From contig CP137682.1 in NCBI GenBank assembly GCA_037976565.1, forward strand, positions 23,266,973 through 23,330,972: a stretch of 64,000 bases of DNA, in the 5' to 3' direction. Shown in pieces: positions 1-11,662 of this stretch. The notes under the pieces are model-generated. The model worked only from the letters and a program-made list of their open reading frames with translations. It was not told where the DNA came from and searched no databases. Source of the DNA: Mesocentrotus franciscanus (Eukaryota; Echinodermata; Echinoidea; Camarodonta; Strongylocentrotidae). Numbering within the stretch: position 1 is the first letter of the stretch; each line of letters opens with the position of its first letter. A program made the position numbers and the translations under genes.

Positions 1-344
1 ACTTAATTGAAATTTATCATTAACACCTGTAAACTGGCATTGCAGACTCAAATGTATTTGTCAGTTTTGTGAACAAATTGGCACTTTCTTTTGTGTGTGC
101 ATTTTGTCATTTTCTTCACATTAGCTCATTTAATGTACCGGTATTTTTATTGCTTAGATACCCATTATAATATAGCCCACCATGTTGTTAAAATTAGTTT
201 TAAAAGTTCTTTTTTGCAATTTTCTTGTTTGTTTTAATAACCAGTGAAGTTGCTCCAACAAATATGAGTAATTTACAGGATAGTATCTTACTACAGTTGA
301 ATTATTCACAGTTAAAGACTATTTCTAATTCAGTGCCTTGGTGA

Positions 345-850
345 GGGTCATTAATCATTTATAGGTACTTATAGTTACAGACTCTCTTTTGACAATAAAA
401 AACACTCCCATTAAAAGCCTTGAGCACAGGCTAACTTTGTCAGTCCTTGGCTATGTCAATCACCGGTGTGTTGGCTCAGTCAGTAGAGCGTCCGCCTCAC
501 AACCGGGAGGTCGTGGGTTCGAACCCCGGACGCGTCATACCAAAAGACGTTAAAAGATGGGAGTCGCTGCTACCTTGTTTGGCGTTCAACAATAAGGGGA
601 TAGAGCAATGTCGATCTGGCGCTGCTCAGTGGCTGCCGGGCTCACGATCAATTGGGCACAAAGAATTTCCATTTTCGGTTTAATAAAATTTGGAGTGGAC
701 TATAAAAGATTATTATTATTATTATTATTATTAATGTCAGGAGCAGCTATAGTGCAAGGCCTGTGGGATGCAGGAGAGTGTGATCTCTGAATAGTCTCCT
801 AGTTCAGACTCTCTGTTAAACATTTGGTGACTGACAAGGGTTTGTGCATG
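345..850. repeat. dispersed repeat, copy 1, split by a SINE
   Basis: Seen: the segments on either side of the SINE at 461-733 resemble two other places in the window, 890-1095 and 42705-42850. Shared landmarks are a 'ccttgagca' block and, near the far end, 'gacaagggtttgtgc' (833-847; again near 1069 with one change and near 42826). No terminal inverted repeat or open frame was found, so the class is unknown. The order of events is clear: this repeat was present first and the SINE landed in it. Confidence 0.55.
461..733 (+). mobile_element. tRNA-derived SINE
   Basis: The 5' head looks like a tRNA. An A-box-like 'tggctcagtcagtag' (472-486) is followed by a perfect B box 'ggttcgaaccc' (516-526), and the anticodon loop reads CTCACAA, as in tRNA-Val(CAC). 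A tRNA-unrelated body follows, then a (TTA)n tail at about 706-733. Possible short target duplications 'atgtca' flank it (about 454 and 734). It is a transposed copy rather than a tRNA gene: the acceptor stem does not pair and the tail is a SINE tail. Confidence 0.85.
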
Positions 851-889
851 CTACAGTTATTTATACTTATGGGCATACTTGCCTTAAAG

Positions 890-1095
890 ATTGGGTATGA
901 CTATTCTGCAGCCACAGACTGAGACTCAAATTGGACACTTACCACAATTCCTAATCCCTTGAGCAGAGCCTAGCTCTGTCAGTCTCTGGAGCAGCTAAAG
1001 TACAGAGCTTATGCAGTATGCTGTCGGTATATTCTCACTGGGCAGACAGTGTTACGGCGTACAGCGATGGACAAGGGATTGTGCCTGCAAAATAG
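890..1095. repeat. dispersed repeat, copy 2
   Basis: A second, uninterrupted copy of the repeat at 345-850. It has 'cccttgagcagagcc', 'ggagcagct', 'tgctgtcgg' and 'acaagggattgtgcc' in the same order as the copy at 42705-42850. No coding potential seen. Confidence 0.5.
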
Positions 1096-1144
1096 GAGGA
1101 GATCTACATGTAGTTCTCTCTTTATTGATTGTTACAGAGCCTCG

Positions 1145-1489
1145 ATAGGCCTGTCTCCATCAGCTCGAGATTGCCAAATAACCCGCTATTTTAACTATCC
1201 CGATCGCAAATTATCCAGCTAATTTGCGTCTTCATCAGCCCGCAGTTGCAATTTAATAGTGGGATATTTGGTCGAGATAATCATCCCAAGTATCTTGGCC
1301 TAGTTCGCAAAATATCCCGCTATTTGTCCGGTGCGTCTTCACCAGCCCGAAGACTCGCACTATGCACGAACGCTGAGCAAAATATCTCGAGCTCAAGCTG
1401 ATGAAGACGCGATTTGTAACCGGGCTTATATTCCCAAATCAGTAATAGCGGGCTATTTGGCAATCTCGAGCTGAAGAAGACATACCTAT
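1145..1489. mobile_element. MITE-like inverted-repeat element
   Basis: The left end (1145-1192, containing 'gctcgagattgccaaata') is repeated inverted at the right end (1444-1489, containing 'tatttggcaatctcgagc'). The arms are about 45 bp and roughly 85-90% matched. The interior holds degenerate repeats of 'aatatcccgctatt' and 'gcgtcttcatcagcccg'. There is no transposase frame, so this looks like a non-autonomous DNA transposon. Confidence 0.7.
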
Positions 1490-2670
1490 TGTCTCTTCTT
1501 ACTAGCCCCTTGGATGGCACTGGTAAAATTTGATGAGGTCAGTCGCACCTGCTTTCCTATGAAAATGGGGTAATTTCTTTTTCTTCTCCCAAGTGCTCAT
1601 TTAAGACCCTTTATACCGGTACCCTTATTATTAATCTGGAATGTAATGGGTGTTTTTTTTGGTGGGGGAAGCCTTTTATAGATCCTTCGATTTTGCAATC
1701 CTTGGGCAATCCTGTGCTAAACATATGTGTCCCAAATACATGTACATGTAACGTAAGTTGTTCATCCATTTATTTCATCAAGAAGTGAAAAGTCTCTTGA
1801 AATGCCCTTTGACTTGCATCAAGCGATTTTATCTTTATTTTTTGATGAAATAGAGGTATGAAAGACATATCGTACATGTCATGCTGTATTGAGTCATCCC
1901 GTTGAGAAACATTTATTATGACTCCTAAATTTATAGGCATGTGTTAAATGGTCTTAACACCCCTTTATATCAGACCAAAAAAAACTTTAAAAGTCAAAAC
2001 AATGGCTAAATGCCAACCTCCATGAATACAAAGAACAGGAAACGGGCTCTGAATTTTGATTTCCTATTTTCACAAACCATTTTAAAACCGCAGGGTTTGC
2101 TTCTGTAGTGCGTAGTAATTTGTGTATTTTTGTTTTAAACTTTTTGAAACCTGGTTATAATTGCACAATGAACCTCATGTTTGGGGGTGCCCGGGATCTT
2201 GGCAGAAATTTTTAGAAATTTATCATGGATATGTCCCCTTCCCCCCTGTTTTTACCACTGCTGCTGCATGACACCCACGTAGAGAGTTCAAGTTTAATGA
2301 CCTATTTTGTACTTAAGTTGCTGATATATTTACTTTACTAACATGATGTTTCATTCTCGTACTTATGTACAAACTGTAACGCCCCTACTTGATCATTCGA
2401 GGAAATTCCCCACACCTTACCTGGGAGTTAAAATTGCAACTACTAACAAAGAAAGATAGAAAAAAATGGTACCTGGGGACTTGATGAATTATTTTACAGC
2501 AATTCCATCCCTTTATTGTAAGAAATAGAATTAAGAAATTTTGCTGAAAATCACTTTGACATGGAAGTGACAATGCAGATACATGTATGCACCTATGGGA
2601 CAATTTTGTTATATTCAGCCTAGTTAACTGGTATTCTTAGCCCTACCTGCCCCTTCTTTAAATTTTAAAA
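1490..2670. other. intergenic, no feature seen
   Basis: AT-rich sequence with only short chance open frames on both strands, no convincing splice-bounded coding segment, and no repeat structure that I could pair up. Confidence 0.5.
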
Positions 2671-2684
2671 GGTGTTATACTACA

Positions 2685-2855
2685 GGTGCATTTACACTGC
2701 AAGCAAACAGATGTTTTTTTTTCTCTCATTCTAGAGTTTTCTCAGAAATTACTGGGATACTGCCCTTAAACGCATCGAAAAACGTGAATCGAAGGCCGAC
2801 CTCTGGATTGTGGTCTTTTAAAACTCTGCCGGTTTTTGCAGTGTAAATGCTCGCT
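2685..2855. mobile_element. short element with 14-bp inverted ends
   Basis: 'gcatttacactgca' near 2689 is mirrored by 'tgcagtgtaaatgc' near 2838-2851. The interior has no frame. It is probably a small hAT-like MITE (inference from the size and terminal repeats). The same core motif recurs in the minisatellite at 3640-3870. Confidence 0.45.
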
Positions 2856-3384
2856 CTCAAAACACCAGTGAATTATTCCAGCTTTGGCTTATGTGACTTT
2901 CCTAGAGCAGCAGCAAATGGCCCATGTGCACAATTATACAACTTCCAAGAATGTTCCGTAATCTGATTGGCTTAAATCGGTCCACGTGACATTCAGTGGA
3001 CTGCACTATTGCACTCGCCGGAGTGCAGGTATAGTGATTTTGGTTAGCACATTCCCTGCACTCATAATGAGGTCGAGGTCATCAATGCGAGTGGCAATGG
3101 GTCGCGTGTCAAAGTTTGCGTGAGGTGTACGCGCAATGATGCTCGGATAACCAAATAAAATGTGCCTTGGGTGTGATTATTACGTCACAATAGAGTGCGC
3201 GCAAAATGCGCAGGTTCTCATACGCGTTATAGATATGCGCGTACTAATTGGATAGACTTACATGCAACTTTGCAACTTTTTGGATCACTTTTTAGTCAAC
3301 GGTTGAGAGACCGAAGCGTGAGCGTTAAGGTAAGAATACAATTCAATTATTTATTCATTGGCTTTGGGGGCAGCTCAGTAGGAG

Positions 3385-3570
3385 GGGAAGTTGTATAAAA
3401 CAAACAATGCACGTTTGCTCGTGCATTTGTGGGCGAAATAATGCACTCTGTGCTCGACTCGCCACCTGGATATACCGCACTCGGTCCTGCTGACCTCGGT
3501 GCGGTATATCCAGGGGCTCTTCTCCCACATCGTGCATTATTTGGCCCTGAATGCACTCGCTACCATGCAT
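3385..3570. repeat. near-palindromic repeat
   Basis: 'cctggatataccgcactcgg' (about 3464-3483) pairs with 'ggtgcggtatatccagg' (about 3498-3514), across an 18-nt loop. Farther out, 'aataatgcac' and 'gtgcattatt' pair as well. This makes a long imperfect hairpin of about 150-180 bp. It is likely a fold-back transposon fragment; small open frames on both strands here are by-products of the palindrome. Confidence 0.6.
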
Positions 3571-3639
3571 TATTTGTATACTAACCCCCCCCCCCCTCAA
3601 AAACAAATATCAGCAAACACGGATGGTTTGTATGGGTTT

Positions 3640-3870
3640 TTCCAATAGTGTAAATGGTTTTTTCTGCAGTGTAAATGGTTTTTCTGCAGTGTCGATGGTT
3701 TTTTCTGCAGCATAAATGTTTTTTTTTTCTGCAGTGTAAATGGCTTTTCTACAGTGTAAATGGTTTTTATGCAGTGTAAATGATTTTTTTCTGCAGTGTA
3801 AATGGCTTTTCTGCAATGTAAATGGTTTTTCTGCAGCATAATTTTTTTTTCTTCTGCAGTGTACATTGGC
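3640..3870. repeat. minisatellite, about 20-24 bp unit
   Basis: About ten degenerate units built on 'ttttctgcagtgtaaatgg', differing mainly in the length of the T run and in 'cag/caa' and 'gtgt/gcat' changes. Open frames on the minus strand (repeating His-Leu-His-Cys-Arg-Lys-like peptides) are artefacts of the unit. Confidence 0.9.
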
Positions 3871-4370
3871 ATATATTCAAATAAACCTCCCCCCCCCTGG
3901 AAATCAGCCTTTTGCCGTCCCTGACCTTCAGTGTAAAGTTGGTTTGATGCTTTGAAAGTCTTGTAAGAACCCTTGAGCTGAGATACTCATATGTATGTCT
4001 AAAATATTATTTAGCTTTTTGACAATGCAGTAATGATGAGACACATTCATTTCTGATATAATTACCAGGTGCCAGCTCCATGTGTTTGCTACTTGAACTT
4101 TGAGTTGTTTTACGTTCACCTGCTAACAAAGATTAATAGTCTTTGATTCCAAGTGTGTTTATGTAATTTTACTCAGTCTTTGAAGGCAACAACAAGGATT
4201 CATCTCAAAAGTCTTTTTCTTGGGGGCAAAAATGTGGTTGCCCATTTGATATTGGCCACGTGGTGTCCCTTTTAGCAACCTGAAAAGTCTTGTCTTTGTG
4301 ACACTGATGTCAATTTAATTAACATCAGAAGATCAGATACCATATTGTCTGGTATTTTGGACAAACATGA

Positions 4371-4590
4371 GGGCCATTTACGCTTGCAACCAAACACGCC
4401 AAAAAATGCCAAACCGGAGCCTGACCACGATGTTTCAGTGATGTTTCCAAGGCAACTACGCTTTACTGGCAAGGATACCAAGCCAGAAACATTCTAAACC
4501 GATGTGTGATTTTTGTTAAATGTCCCCGTGGTGTTTGGCATGTTTGGCGAGTATAAACGCTTGCAGCTGAAACATCGCGATGTTTGTCAT
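4371..4590. mobile_element. possible short inverted-repeat element
   Basis: 'catttacgcttgcaa' near 4376 and 'tataaacgcttgcag' near 4551, with 'caaacacgccaa' mirrored by 'gtttggcgag', suggest a decayed element with a palindromic interior. The match is weak and the edges are unclear. Confidence 0.3.
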
Positions 4591-5224
4591 GTGACCTAAG
4601 GTGCGGGGCTAGCTTTAGTCCTCGAAGCCTTATTTGCATAAAGTAAACAACTGGTTTACGCTAAAACTGTAAAATCTCACTTTAGAAACCACCAAATGAA
4701 ATGATTGAAATGTCCAATGAAAGAAGAAGAGTTGTTCTAACTCATAAATATTGCAAATAGTTGTCAAACCCTGTTTTAATATGCGAAAACTGAGCGAAAC
4801 TAAGCGCAATATTTTTGTATTTTTTTATCTGAAAATGTTGCAGTATTTTTCATATTTTCCGTCATTACACTAGATTGATACTTTTGTACGTGATAAATCA
4901 AAGTATATTAAAGCTCTCCTCCGAATATCTTTTCATAATTTTATGTCCCACTGTTATTTCGGGGAAAATCGAAGGCAATGTCATCAACGAACCCATGGCG
5001 AAATATTCACGGAAGCGTAAGTATTTGCGCTGGACTCAGAATTTTCCAGAAAGATGAAAATACTAATCCTAAACCATTTTGAAATAATGTAGTTTCTTAA
5101 TCAAATAAATTTTACTTTACTGCATGGTCTACGAGAGAATGTATCCAAATGCAAACCTGTCAGTGACATACAGATCGCTACAGTGCCGTTGGCCCCTGCA
5201 CTGGATAGGCAATTGCCGTACATC

Positions 5225-5560
5225 GCATCAGGGGCGGTATTCTGAAACTTGTTTTATCTCTAATATTGTTGTATCTTTGCCGTTAAGATAATGTTGGTAT
5301 TCTGAAAATTGTTGTAACTTTCGTCTCAACTTTTATTGTATCTTTTCTGTCATCTCTTTGCCTGCGCTCAAACTTTTGTGCGCATGTACGTATTATTGAT
5401 AAAATGGCGCTTAATCCTCATTTGCATATGCGCATGGAAGATAATATGACAAGATAATTGGTATTCTGAAAATTGTTGTGTCTTTTATTTTATCTTTAAT
5501 ATCTTGCATGGTATTTACAAAAATATTTACAAGAGGTAGGGGGTTGTTGTATCTTTCGTG
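5225..5560. repeat. repeat with recurring 'ggtattctgaaa' motif
   Basis: The motif 'ggtattctgaaa' occurs at about 5237, 5294 and 5461, each followed by 'ttgtt' and 'atct' stretches. The left edge 'ggggcggtattctgaaa' looks like a transposon terminus. Just downstream (about 5568-5760) a broken stretch opens with Met-Ala-Ala but soon hits stops. A decayed transposase is possible, but I could not confirm it. Confidence 0.4.
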
Positions 5561-6890
5561 GTGAAATAATGGCGGCAATTTTCCTTGCCCAGCACCAAAT
5601 TCATGCCAATAGACCAGTTAGAAGAAGATTGTGATGGCATATTAGGATAGAAAGCTGAAAGATTTCATGGAAAAGTATGGTGAAGAAAGAAAGCAGAAAC
5701 TGAGAAAGGTTGGTCTCAATGAAGTGGATGCTCAAGGCATTTTAATTAAGTGATGATGCTGTTGATATTTACTGAAATGATGAGTCAAAATTTTGGAGAA
5801 ATCTTGCCATACTTGTGGAAATTTAATTTCGGTTCTGCCTGAAACAAGACTAGGAGAAGGGATAGCCCAGTACTGCAAAGTGCACGTGCGTACGTGTACA
5901 ATGCATGCTGCATGCTTGCCTCCTCATTGTAAACACATCAACTTGGCCATACACTATTCATGTCTACTTACTGTACTACACCTGTGGAAAACATTGAAAG
6001 TGATAGCTCTGGTCTGCTGGAACGAGTGAACCAAAAGTTGCCAGGAATCGCTTTCCATGACAGTCAATGAAAATGCCTGTGTTGTGACATTGTTGTTTTT
6101 ATACCATGACAAGGAGTACCATTGATCCTAATTGGTGCTGAGTCTATGATAGCTGGTAGTTTGGTTGGTGAGTTACAAGTACATGCATACAATGTGATTG
6201 CAATGCCGTATTGTTGATGCACGTGATTTGTGTGATGTATTGGGTTTCCATCTGATCACTGTATAGCATAGGTTAGGTACAGTACATGTTCTAGCCTCAG
6301 GTTTACCTATTGACAATTTTAGCCATTTCATTAGTCATTTTTACAGTAAAATCCACTCCAAAATGATGTGTTCTTCAATAGAATTTCTTCTTTCAAAAGG
6401 ATCGGATGCATAACACAACTTGTGTTATTTTTCAAAAGAAATTTTTCGTCGAGCTTTCTTCAGTCAGGTTACCTCTAAAAATGAACACAAATTGCATTTA
6501 GAAGTATGTAGAAGGAAATGAAGTACAAGAATTATGCTACTTGATCTATATAAACTTGTTTTGAAAGAAAACGTATATATATAGAACTAGGAATAGAATT
6601 CTCCGGAAGTTGAATCAGCTAGTGTGGTTTACAATGGAATGATATCTACACGTTCATATAGCCTGTGGAATTTATTTTTTATTCTTTTGTAGTAGAATTA
6701 TGATGGATTTCAATATTGTTTCATTGTTAAGGAAATCTGAGAAAACTTTGATACCTGTATTGATACAAAGCTTTTGAATGATTCTAGCGTTTTGTAACAA
6801 AATATATTAGTTTTAAAATCTATTCATGCAACTGTTTTTGGTTTTGATGAGAGGTGTATCATTTTGATTAAAAGTCTGATGATCATCGCT
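5561..6890. other. intergenic, no confirmed feature
   Basis: AT-rich DNA with only short frames. The 78-codon frame at 5793-6029 has no recognisable domain and no splice context. Nothing else can be supported. Confidence 0.45.
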
Positions 6891-8410
6891 TTCCCCCCAC
6901 TCTCTTCCCATGTGCTACAAGACAATCGGTCGTTTGGCACTCAATCCTGCACCTTACTCTTTTTACTTCCTTTTTCACCAAGCCCATTTTGGCGCGCAAT
7001 TTAGAATTCCATTTGCTTTTGCTACTCCCTTACCCCGTACTACAAGACAATCGGTTGTTTGGCACGTAATTGAGAAATCCATTTGCTTTTGCTACTCCCT
7101 TCCCACGTGCTGCAAGTCAGTCCGTCGTTTTGACGCAAAATTTAGAAATCAATCACTTTTCCCATTCCCTTCCCCCGTGCTACAAGACAATTGGTCGTTT
7201 GGCGTGTAATTTATAAATCCATTCACTTTTGCTACTCCCTTCCCACGTGCTGCAAGTCAGTCGGTCATTTGGCGCGCAATTCTTCTGTGACACTATTTTC
7301 TCTTTACTACATGTATATCTCCTACCAAATCCTTTTTGACATGCAATTTAGAAATCCATTCCTTTTGCTCCTCCCTTCCCGTCCTTCAAGACGGTCTTTC
7401 ATTTGGTGCGCAATTCTTCTGTGACACTATTTTCTCTTTACTACCTCTCCTACCAAATCCGTTTTGGCGTGTAATTGAAAAATCCATTTGCTTTTGCTCC
7501 TCCCTTCCCACGTCCTTCAAGACAGTCGGTCATTTGGCGCGCAATTCTTCTGTGACACTATTCTCTCTTTTCTTCCTCTCCCTACCACATCCGTTTTGGT
7601 GTATAATTAAGAAATCCATTCACTTTTGCTACTCCCTACTCACGTGCTCCAAGACAGTCCAGTCATTTGGCACAAAATTTAGAAATCAATTCATTTTTCC
7701 CATTCCCTTCTCCCATGCTAAAAGACAATCGGTTGTTTGACATGCAATTTAGAAATCCATTCCTTTTTGCTCCTCCCTTCCCACGTCCTTCAAGACAGTC
7801 TGTCATTTGGCGTGCAATTCTTCTGTGACACTATTTTCTCTTTACTACATGTATATCTCCTACCAAATCCTTTTTGACATGCAATTTAGAAATCCATTCC
7901 TTTTGCTCCTCCCTTCCCACGTCCTTCAAGACGGTCTTTCATTTGGTGCGCAATTATTCTGTGACACTATTTTCTCTTTACTACCTCTCCTACCAAATCC
8001 GTTTTGGCGTGTAATTGAAAAATCCATTTGCTTTTGCTCCTCCCTTCCCACGTCCTTCAAGACAGTCGGTCATTTGGCGCGCAATTCTTCTGTGACACTA
8101 TTCTCTCTTTACTTCCTCTCCTACCAAATCCGTTTTGGCGCATAATTCAGAAATCCATTCACTTTTGCTACTCCCTTCCCACGTCCTTCAAGACAGTCGG
8201 TCATTTGGCGCGCAATTCTTCTGTGACACTATTCTCTCTTTACTTCCTCTCCTACCAAATCCGTTTTGGCGCATAATTGAGAAATCCATTCACTTTTGCT
8301 ACTCCCTTCCCACGTCCTCCAAGACAGTCGGCCGTTTGGCGTGCAATTCTTCTGCAGAAAATTCTTTATACTTCCTCTTCCACCAAATCAGTTTTGGCGC
8401 GTAATTGAGA
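6890..8410. repeat. 1.5-kb tandem array with two unit types
   Basis: About 15-18 consecutive units carry 'ccttcccacgtgctacaag' or 'ccttcccacgtccttcaag', 'cagtcggtc(a/g)tttggcg' and 'caatt(t/g)agaaatccatt'. A short unit (roughly 70-110 bp) alternates with a longer one that adds 'cttctgtgacactatt', 'ctctttacta' and 'ccaaatccgttttggcg'. Nearly identical blocks at about 7264-7540 and 7805-8080 show higher-order duplication. Several open frames of 77-134 codons run through the array only because the units lack stops; they carry no domain. Confidence 0.9.
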
Positions 8411-9491
8411 AATATCACTGACCTCATGATCAAGTTGCTTTCAGCTTTGACCAATTCGTATGGGAATGACTCTGGTTTCCTGTTTTGATATATAATCATG
8501 TAGTGTAAGGCAGGCTTGATTTATTAATTTGTGATATGTGTTGCGGTTTCTATTAATATCACTATTATTTGTCTCCATTTTGGATTATCAATTGCTTTAT
8601 GATAAGCATGGTTTTCAGTGCAATGCATCCCGACTGTCTAAATTCATCTACATGTATTTAGAATTAGATGTGAAAAATTGATGCAGTTACAAATTTTTAT
8701 TTTTTGACTCTTCAGTGTATATTTTCCAGTGCATTGGAATTTGAATATTTTTATCATATTGTCTCTACTAGTGAGTTATTTTATTCATTTTAAATTCTAT
8801 ATTGTGATAATGACATTAGTCCCTACTCTCATTCTTTTGTATTTTCATATACAAAAAATTAGGACCCCTGAAAAATGTCAATTTCACCTTTAGAAATCTT
8901 TGTCCGGAGCAATGAAACTTGATTAATTGGATTTTTTTTTTAATAAATGATTTTATCCCCTGGGAATATCTTTAGCCAGGTGGCGCTTCGTATTCGTATT
9001 AAGACTGACCTGGGCTAAACATGATTGATTTTTGCCGGTATTTCATTATCGTATGGACTAATAATCATCATGTGATCAGTCCAGTAATTGAACTGCCCAA
9101 CGGCACAATAGATGTGGTCAATTACTTGATAGTAATGGGACTCTTTAAGAGGTAACGTTGGCACTCACTGCCCTCCTGCACCCCCCCCCCCAACTCCTTA
9201 CCCTCCAATTGAAGAAAGGGTGACTCAGGTTCCACGTTGGCAGTCCATTACAACCCCCTCTTAAGATTTTAATCCCAGGAGAAAGCAAGTTGGGGATTAT
9301 CTTGGCCAAGGATGTAATCAGTGATCTGGTCAGTCAGTCAAGAAAACGTATGGCTTCTTCCATTTGAAACTTTAAAAAAACTTAATGTTTGTTGGGGCCT
9401 GTTTTTTTGTTATTTTCTATAAAAGAAATAATAGGCCTGCATGCTGGTATTGTTAGGGGTAGTGAGTGCAGTTTTCAGACTAATTGCATTT
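8411..9491. other. intergenic, no feature seen
   Basis: AT-rich sequence with a C run near 9180-9190 and no supported gene, repeat or RNA. Confidence 0.45.
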
Positions 9492-9971
9492 ATTTATCTG
9501 ACCATGGGTATTAGTTACTATTTTTTTTTTTTTAAGTTTGTAATTTAATTTGATCCATGAAAGGGTATCAAACATACATGTAATGAGCCCCAAATGATAT
9601 TCTAGAATACAAGAAAGATCATAAAAGATGTGGCCAAAATCTGCAAATCATGTATCCACTTTTACAACTGTAGATCTACAAATATATCTTTCAGATTCCA
9701 TCAAACACTTTAAAGTGGTTCACTAATGAATAAAATTCAATTTCAAACAAATTCATCCAATTACATGTACAGCTCCATAATGAAATGCTTCCATGCTCCC
9801 CAGACTAATCACAGGAAGTGTTGTGTGTGGACACGGGGTTACAGTTTGGGGAGCATGCAAGAATATCATTTAGGGCTCATTACATGTATGTTTGATACCC
9901 TTTCATGGATCAAATTAAATTACAAACTTTAAAAAAAAAAAATAGTAACTAATACCCATGGTCAGATAAAT
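9492..9971. mobile_element. fold-back element, about 110-bp arms
   Basis: The left arm 9492-9603 starts 'atttatctgaccatggg' and the right arm, about 9862-9971, ends 'cccatggtcagataaat'. They match almost base for base, including the T/A run and 'gtatcaaacatacatgtaa'. A second small inverted pair lies inside ('catgctccccagact' near 9791, 'tttggggagcatgc' near 9846). The very similar arms suggest a young or gene-converted MITE. The 68-codon frame inside has no domain. Confidence 0.8.
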
Positions 9972-10260
9972 GTTCTTATCCAGATGCAAAATTGGAGGTG
10001 TTGGACTACACATGATGATTTTTAACATTCTTGATCAATATCCAGCTGAGGGATTCATGAATTTTGTCCAAAGAACAGTTATTTTGCTAACGGTTAGTAG
10101 TTCACCTTTGTGAAAGGCTGCATAGCCCTTTGAAGATTAACAGAAGAGTCAATACCAAAGGTCAGAAAGTATTTTTAGACCCGATACCAAATTGAAGGTG
10201 TGGGACTACAGATGATATTTGACATCCCTGGTCAATTCCCAGGGTAGCCCACGGGATTCC
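9962..10260. repeat. degenerate tandem duplication, about 190 bp
   Basis: 'aaattggaggtgttggactac' region (from about 9988) recurs at about 10189 as 'aaattgaaggtgtgggactac' region. Each is followed by 'gatgat', 'ttgatcaat' or 'ctggtcaat', then 'gggattc'. Confidence 0.55.
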
Positions 10261-10429
10261 CAACTGTGTTTGATTTGCAATAATTATTACACAACAAAGG
10301 GGTAATACCACCTTGTCCCATACTCAGTATTGAACATAACAAGGGAAAAGGAATGTGTTTGTAAGTTTTGTTGTTTTGATGGAACAAGGTCATGGCCTTA
10401 TTTGGTGATTGGCATTGCTGAATTGACTT

Positions 10430-10640
10430 AATGAATATTCATGAAGTGAGAATATTGTATGATTGAATGAATGAGTGGAAAATTGTAGGATTGAATGAAT
10501 GAATCCAATGAATATTCATGAAGTGGGAGTTTGTAGGATTAGCACGAATGAATGAAACATCTAATATCCATGAAGTTGGAAAATTGAATGACTAGTGAAT
10601 AATCATAATGTGGGAATTTGTAGGATCTAATTTGGCAATG
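10430..10640. repeat. degenerate tandem repeat, about 60-70 bp unit
   Basis: Three or four units contain 'aatgaatattcatgaagt', 'gggaatttgtaggat' and 'gaatgaatga' with substitutions. The 'atgaatattcat' core is itself palindromic. Confidence 0.65.
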
Positions 10641-11297
10641 CTGTTACCATTTGCCTCCATGTATAGTATGCTCAAAGCATTGCATGAAATTAGACACAAA
10701 GCTTGTCTACTGCTTTATATTTTTCTTGTAATGCCTAGTGAATTATTTCTCTTCAAAATGCATAATTATGTTGATAAATCTTGATTAATCTTTAGAGTTG
10801 CATGTAGAAAGCATATGCTTGTGTTTATTCTACCAAGTAATGATGAAAAGGATGATGCAAGAATTTCATCACATCTGTATGAACATATAGCATGTGAAAG
10901 ACTTTTGATATATTGCTTGTTGAACTCTTGTACTTCTTGCCTGTGTGAGATAAATAACTATCATTTGGTGTTAAATTTATTAGATAAACCGTCAGGTTTC
11001 TAAAGACATCTCAAATTCATTCACTATAATGACCAGTGGGCTTTTAAAATCTGAGAAATATCTGTAGAAATACAAATTGCTGCTTTCAATATTTTATTGT
11101 GCATTATATCTTCATTTTGTGTAAGAAATTGATATAATCTTTTTTGTTTATAACTTTTTTTTCTTGTTCAGGCTTAGGGAAGTCTAAGCTCCAATGCATC
11201 CCAGCTTATGTGTTATAAGTCGTTAGAAGGAATTTTTGGAAATATTTTCTGACAAAATATGAAATTACATGTATATTTTGTTTCCGTCTCATTACAG
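10641..11297. other. upstream or intron DNA before first p53 exon
   Basis: AT-rich. It ends in a pyrimidine-rich stretch and 'cattacag' (AG at 11296-11297), a good 3' splice site. This suggests that a non-coding first exon lies farther upstream, but I could not locate it. The promoter of the full-length transcript is therefore not identified. Confidence 0.4.
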
Positions 11298-11662
11298 ATG
11301 TTATGCCACTAGAGATGTGCTGCAAATGTGTGCCTTCTACCACTCACTGCTGTGATTGTCAACTGTGTTGCTGCCACCACGACACCAAATACAATCATTG
11401 CCTTTTGTGCCACGCCTTGTTGTAGATGGTCTTCAAGTTGCTGCCACTGCTGCTAGTGTCTATATAATGGTAAGGCTGCACCAGGGTTGGCAGCTGTGTA
11501 CCAAATGCTGCACTAGATTCTGTAGCAGATTCTTCTAGGTGCCAAGCTTCTACCGCTGCCCTCCCCCAATTCCTGCCTTCAACCTACAAGCACCTGAAAA
11601 TAACGATCCGTCCCTCCTTGGAGCTTCTGCATCTTTGTTGTACGAGCGAGTCTGGCGCCACC
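11298..11662 (+). other. probable 5' UTR part of p53 exon
   Basis: Runs from the splice acceptor 'attacag' to the coding start. It contains upstream ATGs, the first (11298) followed by a stop four codons later, so leaky scanning or upstream-ORF control is possible. Whether transcription starts inside this segment or the exon is spliced to an upstream leader cannot be told. Open frames at 11356-11889 are other-frame shadows. Confidence 0.5.

Noticed and set aside
461..535. A tRNA-Val gene
   Set aside because: A and B boxes are good, but the acceptor and anticodon stems do not pair and a SINE body plus (TTA)n tail follow.
3640..3870. CRISPR-like array
   Set aside because: There are no unique spacers; the whole 20-24 bp unit is repeated with drift, and the genome is eukaryotic.
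5568..6029. Harbinger-type transposase relic
   Set aside because: The opening residues and the neighbouring repeat are suggestive, but stops come quickly and no DDE motif or conserved block is visible.
6910..8404. Frames of 77-134 codons in the tandem array
   Set aside because: Composed of repeated units in whatever frame lacks stops; no codon signature or domain.
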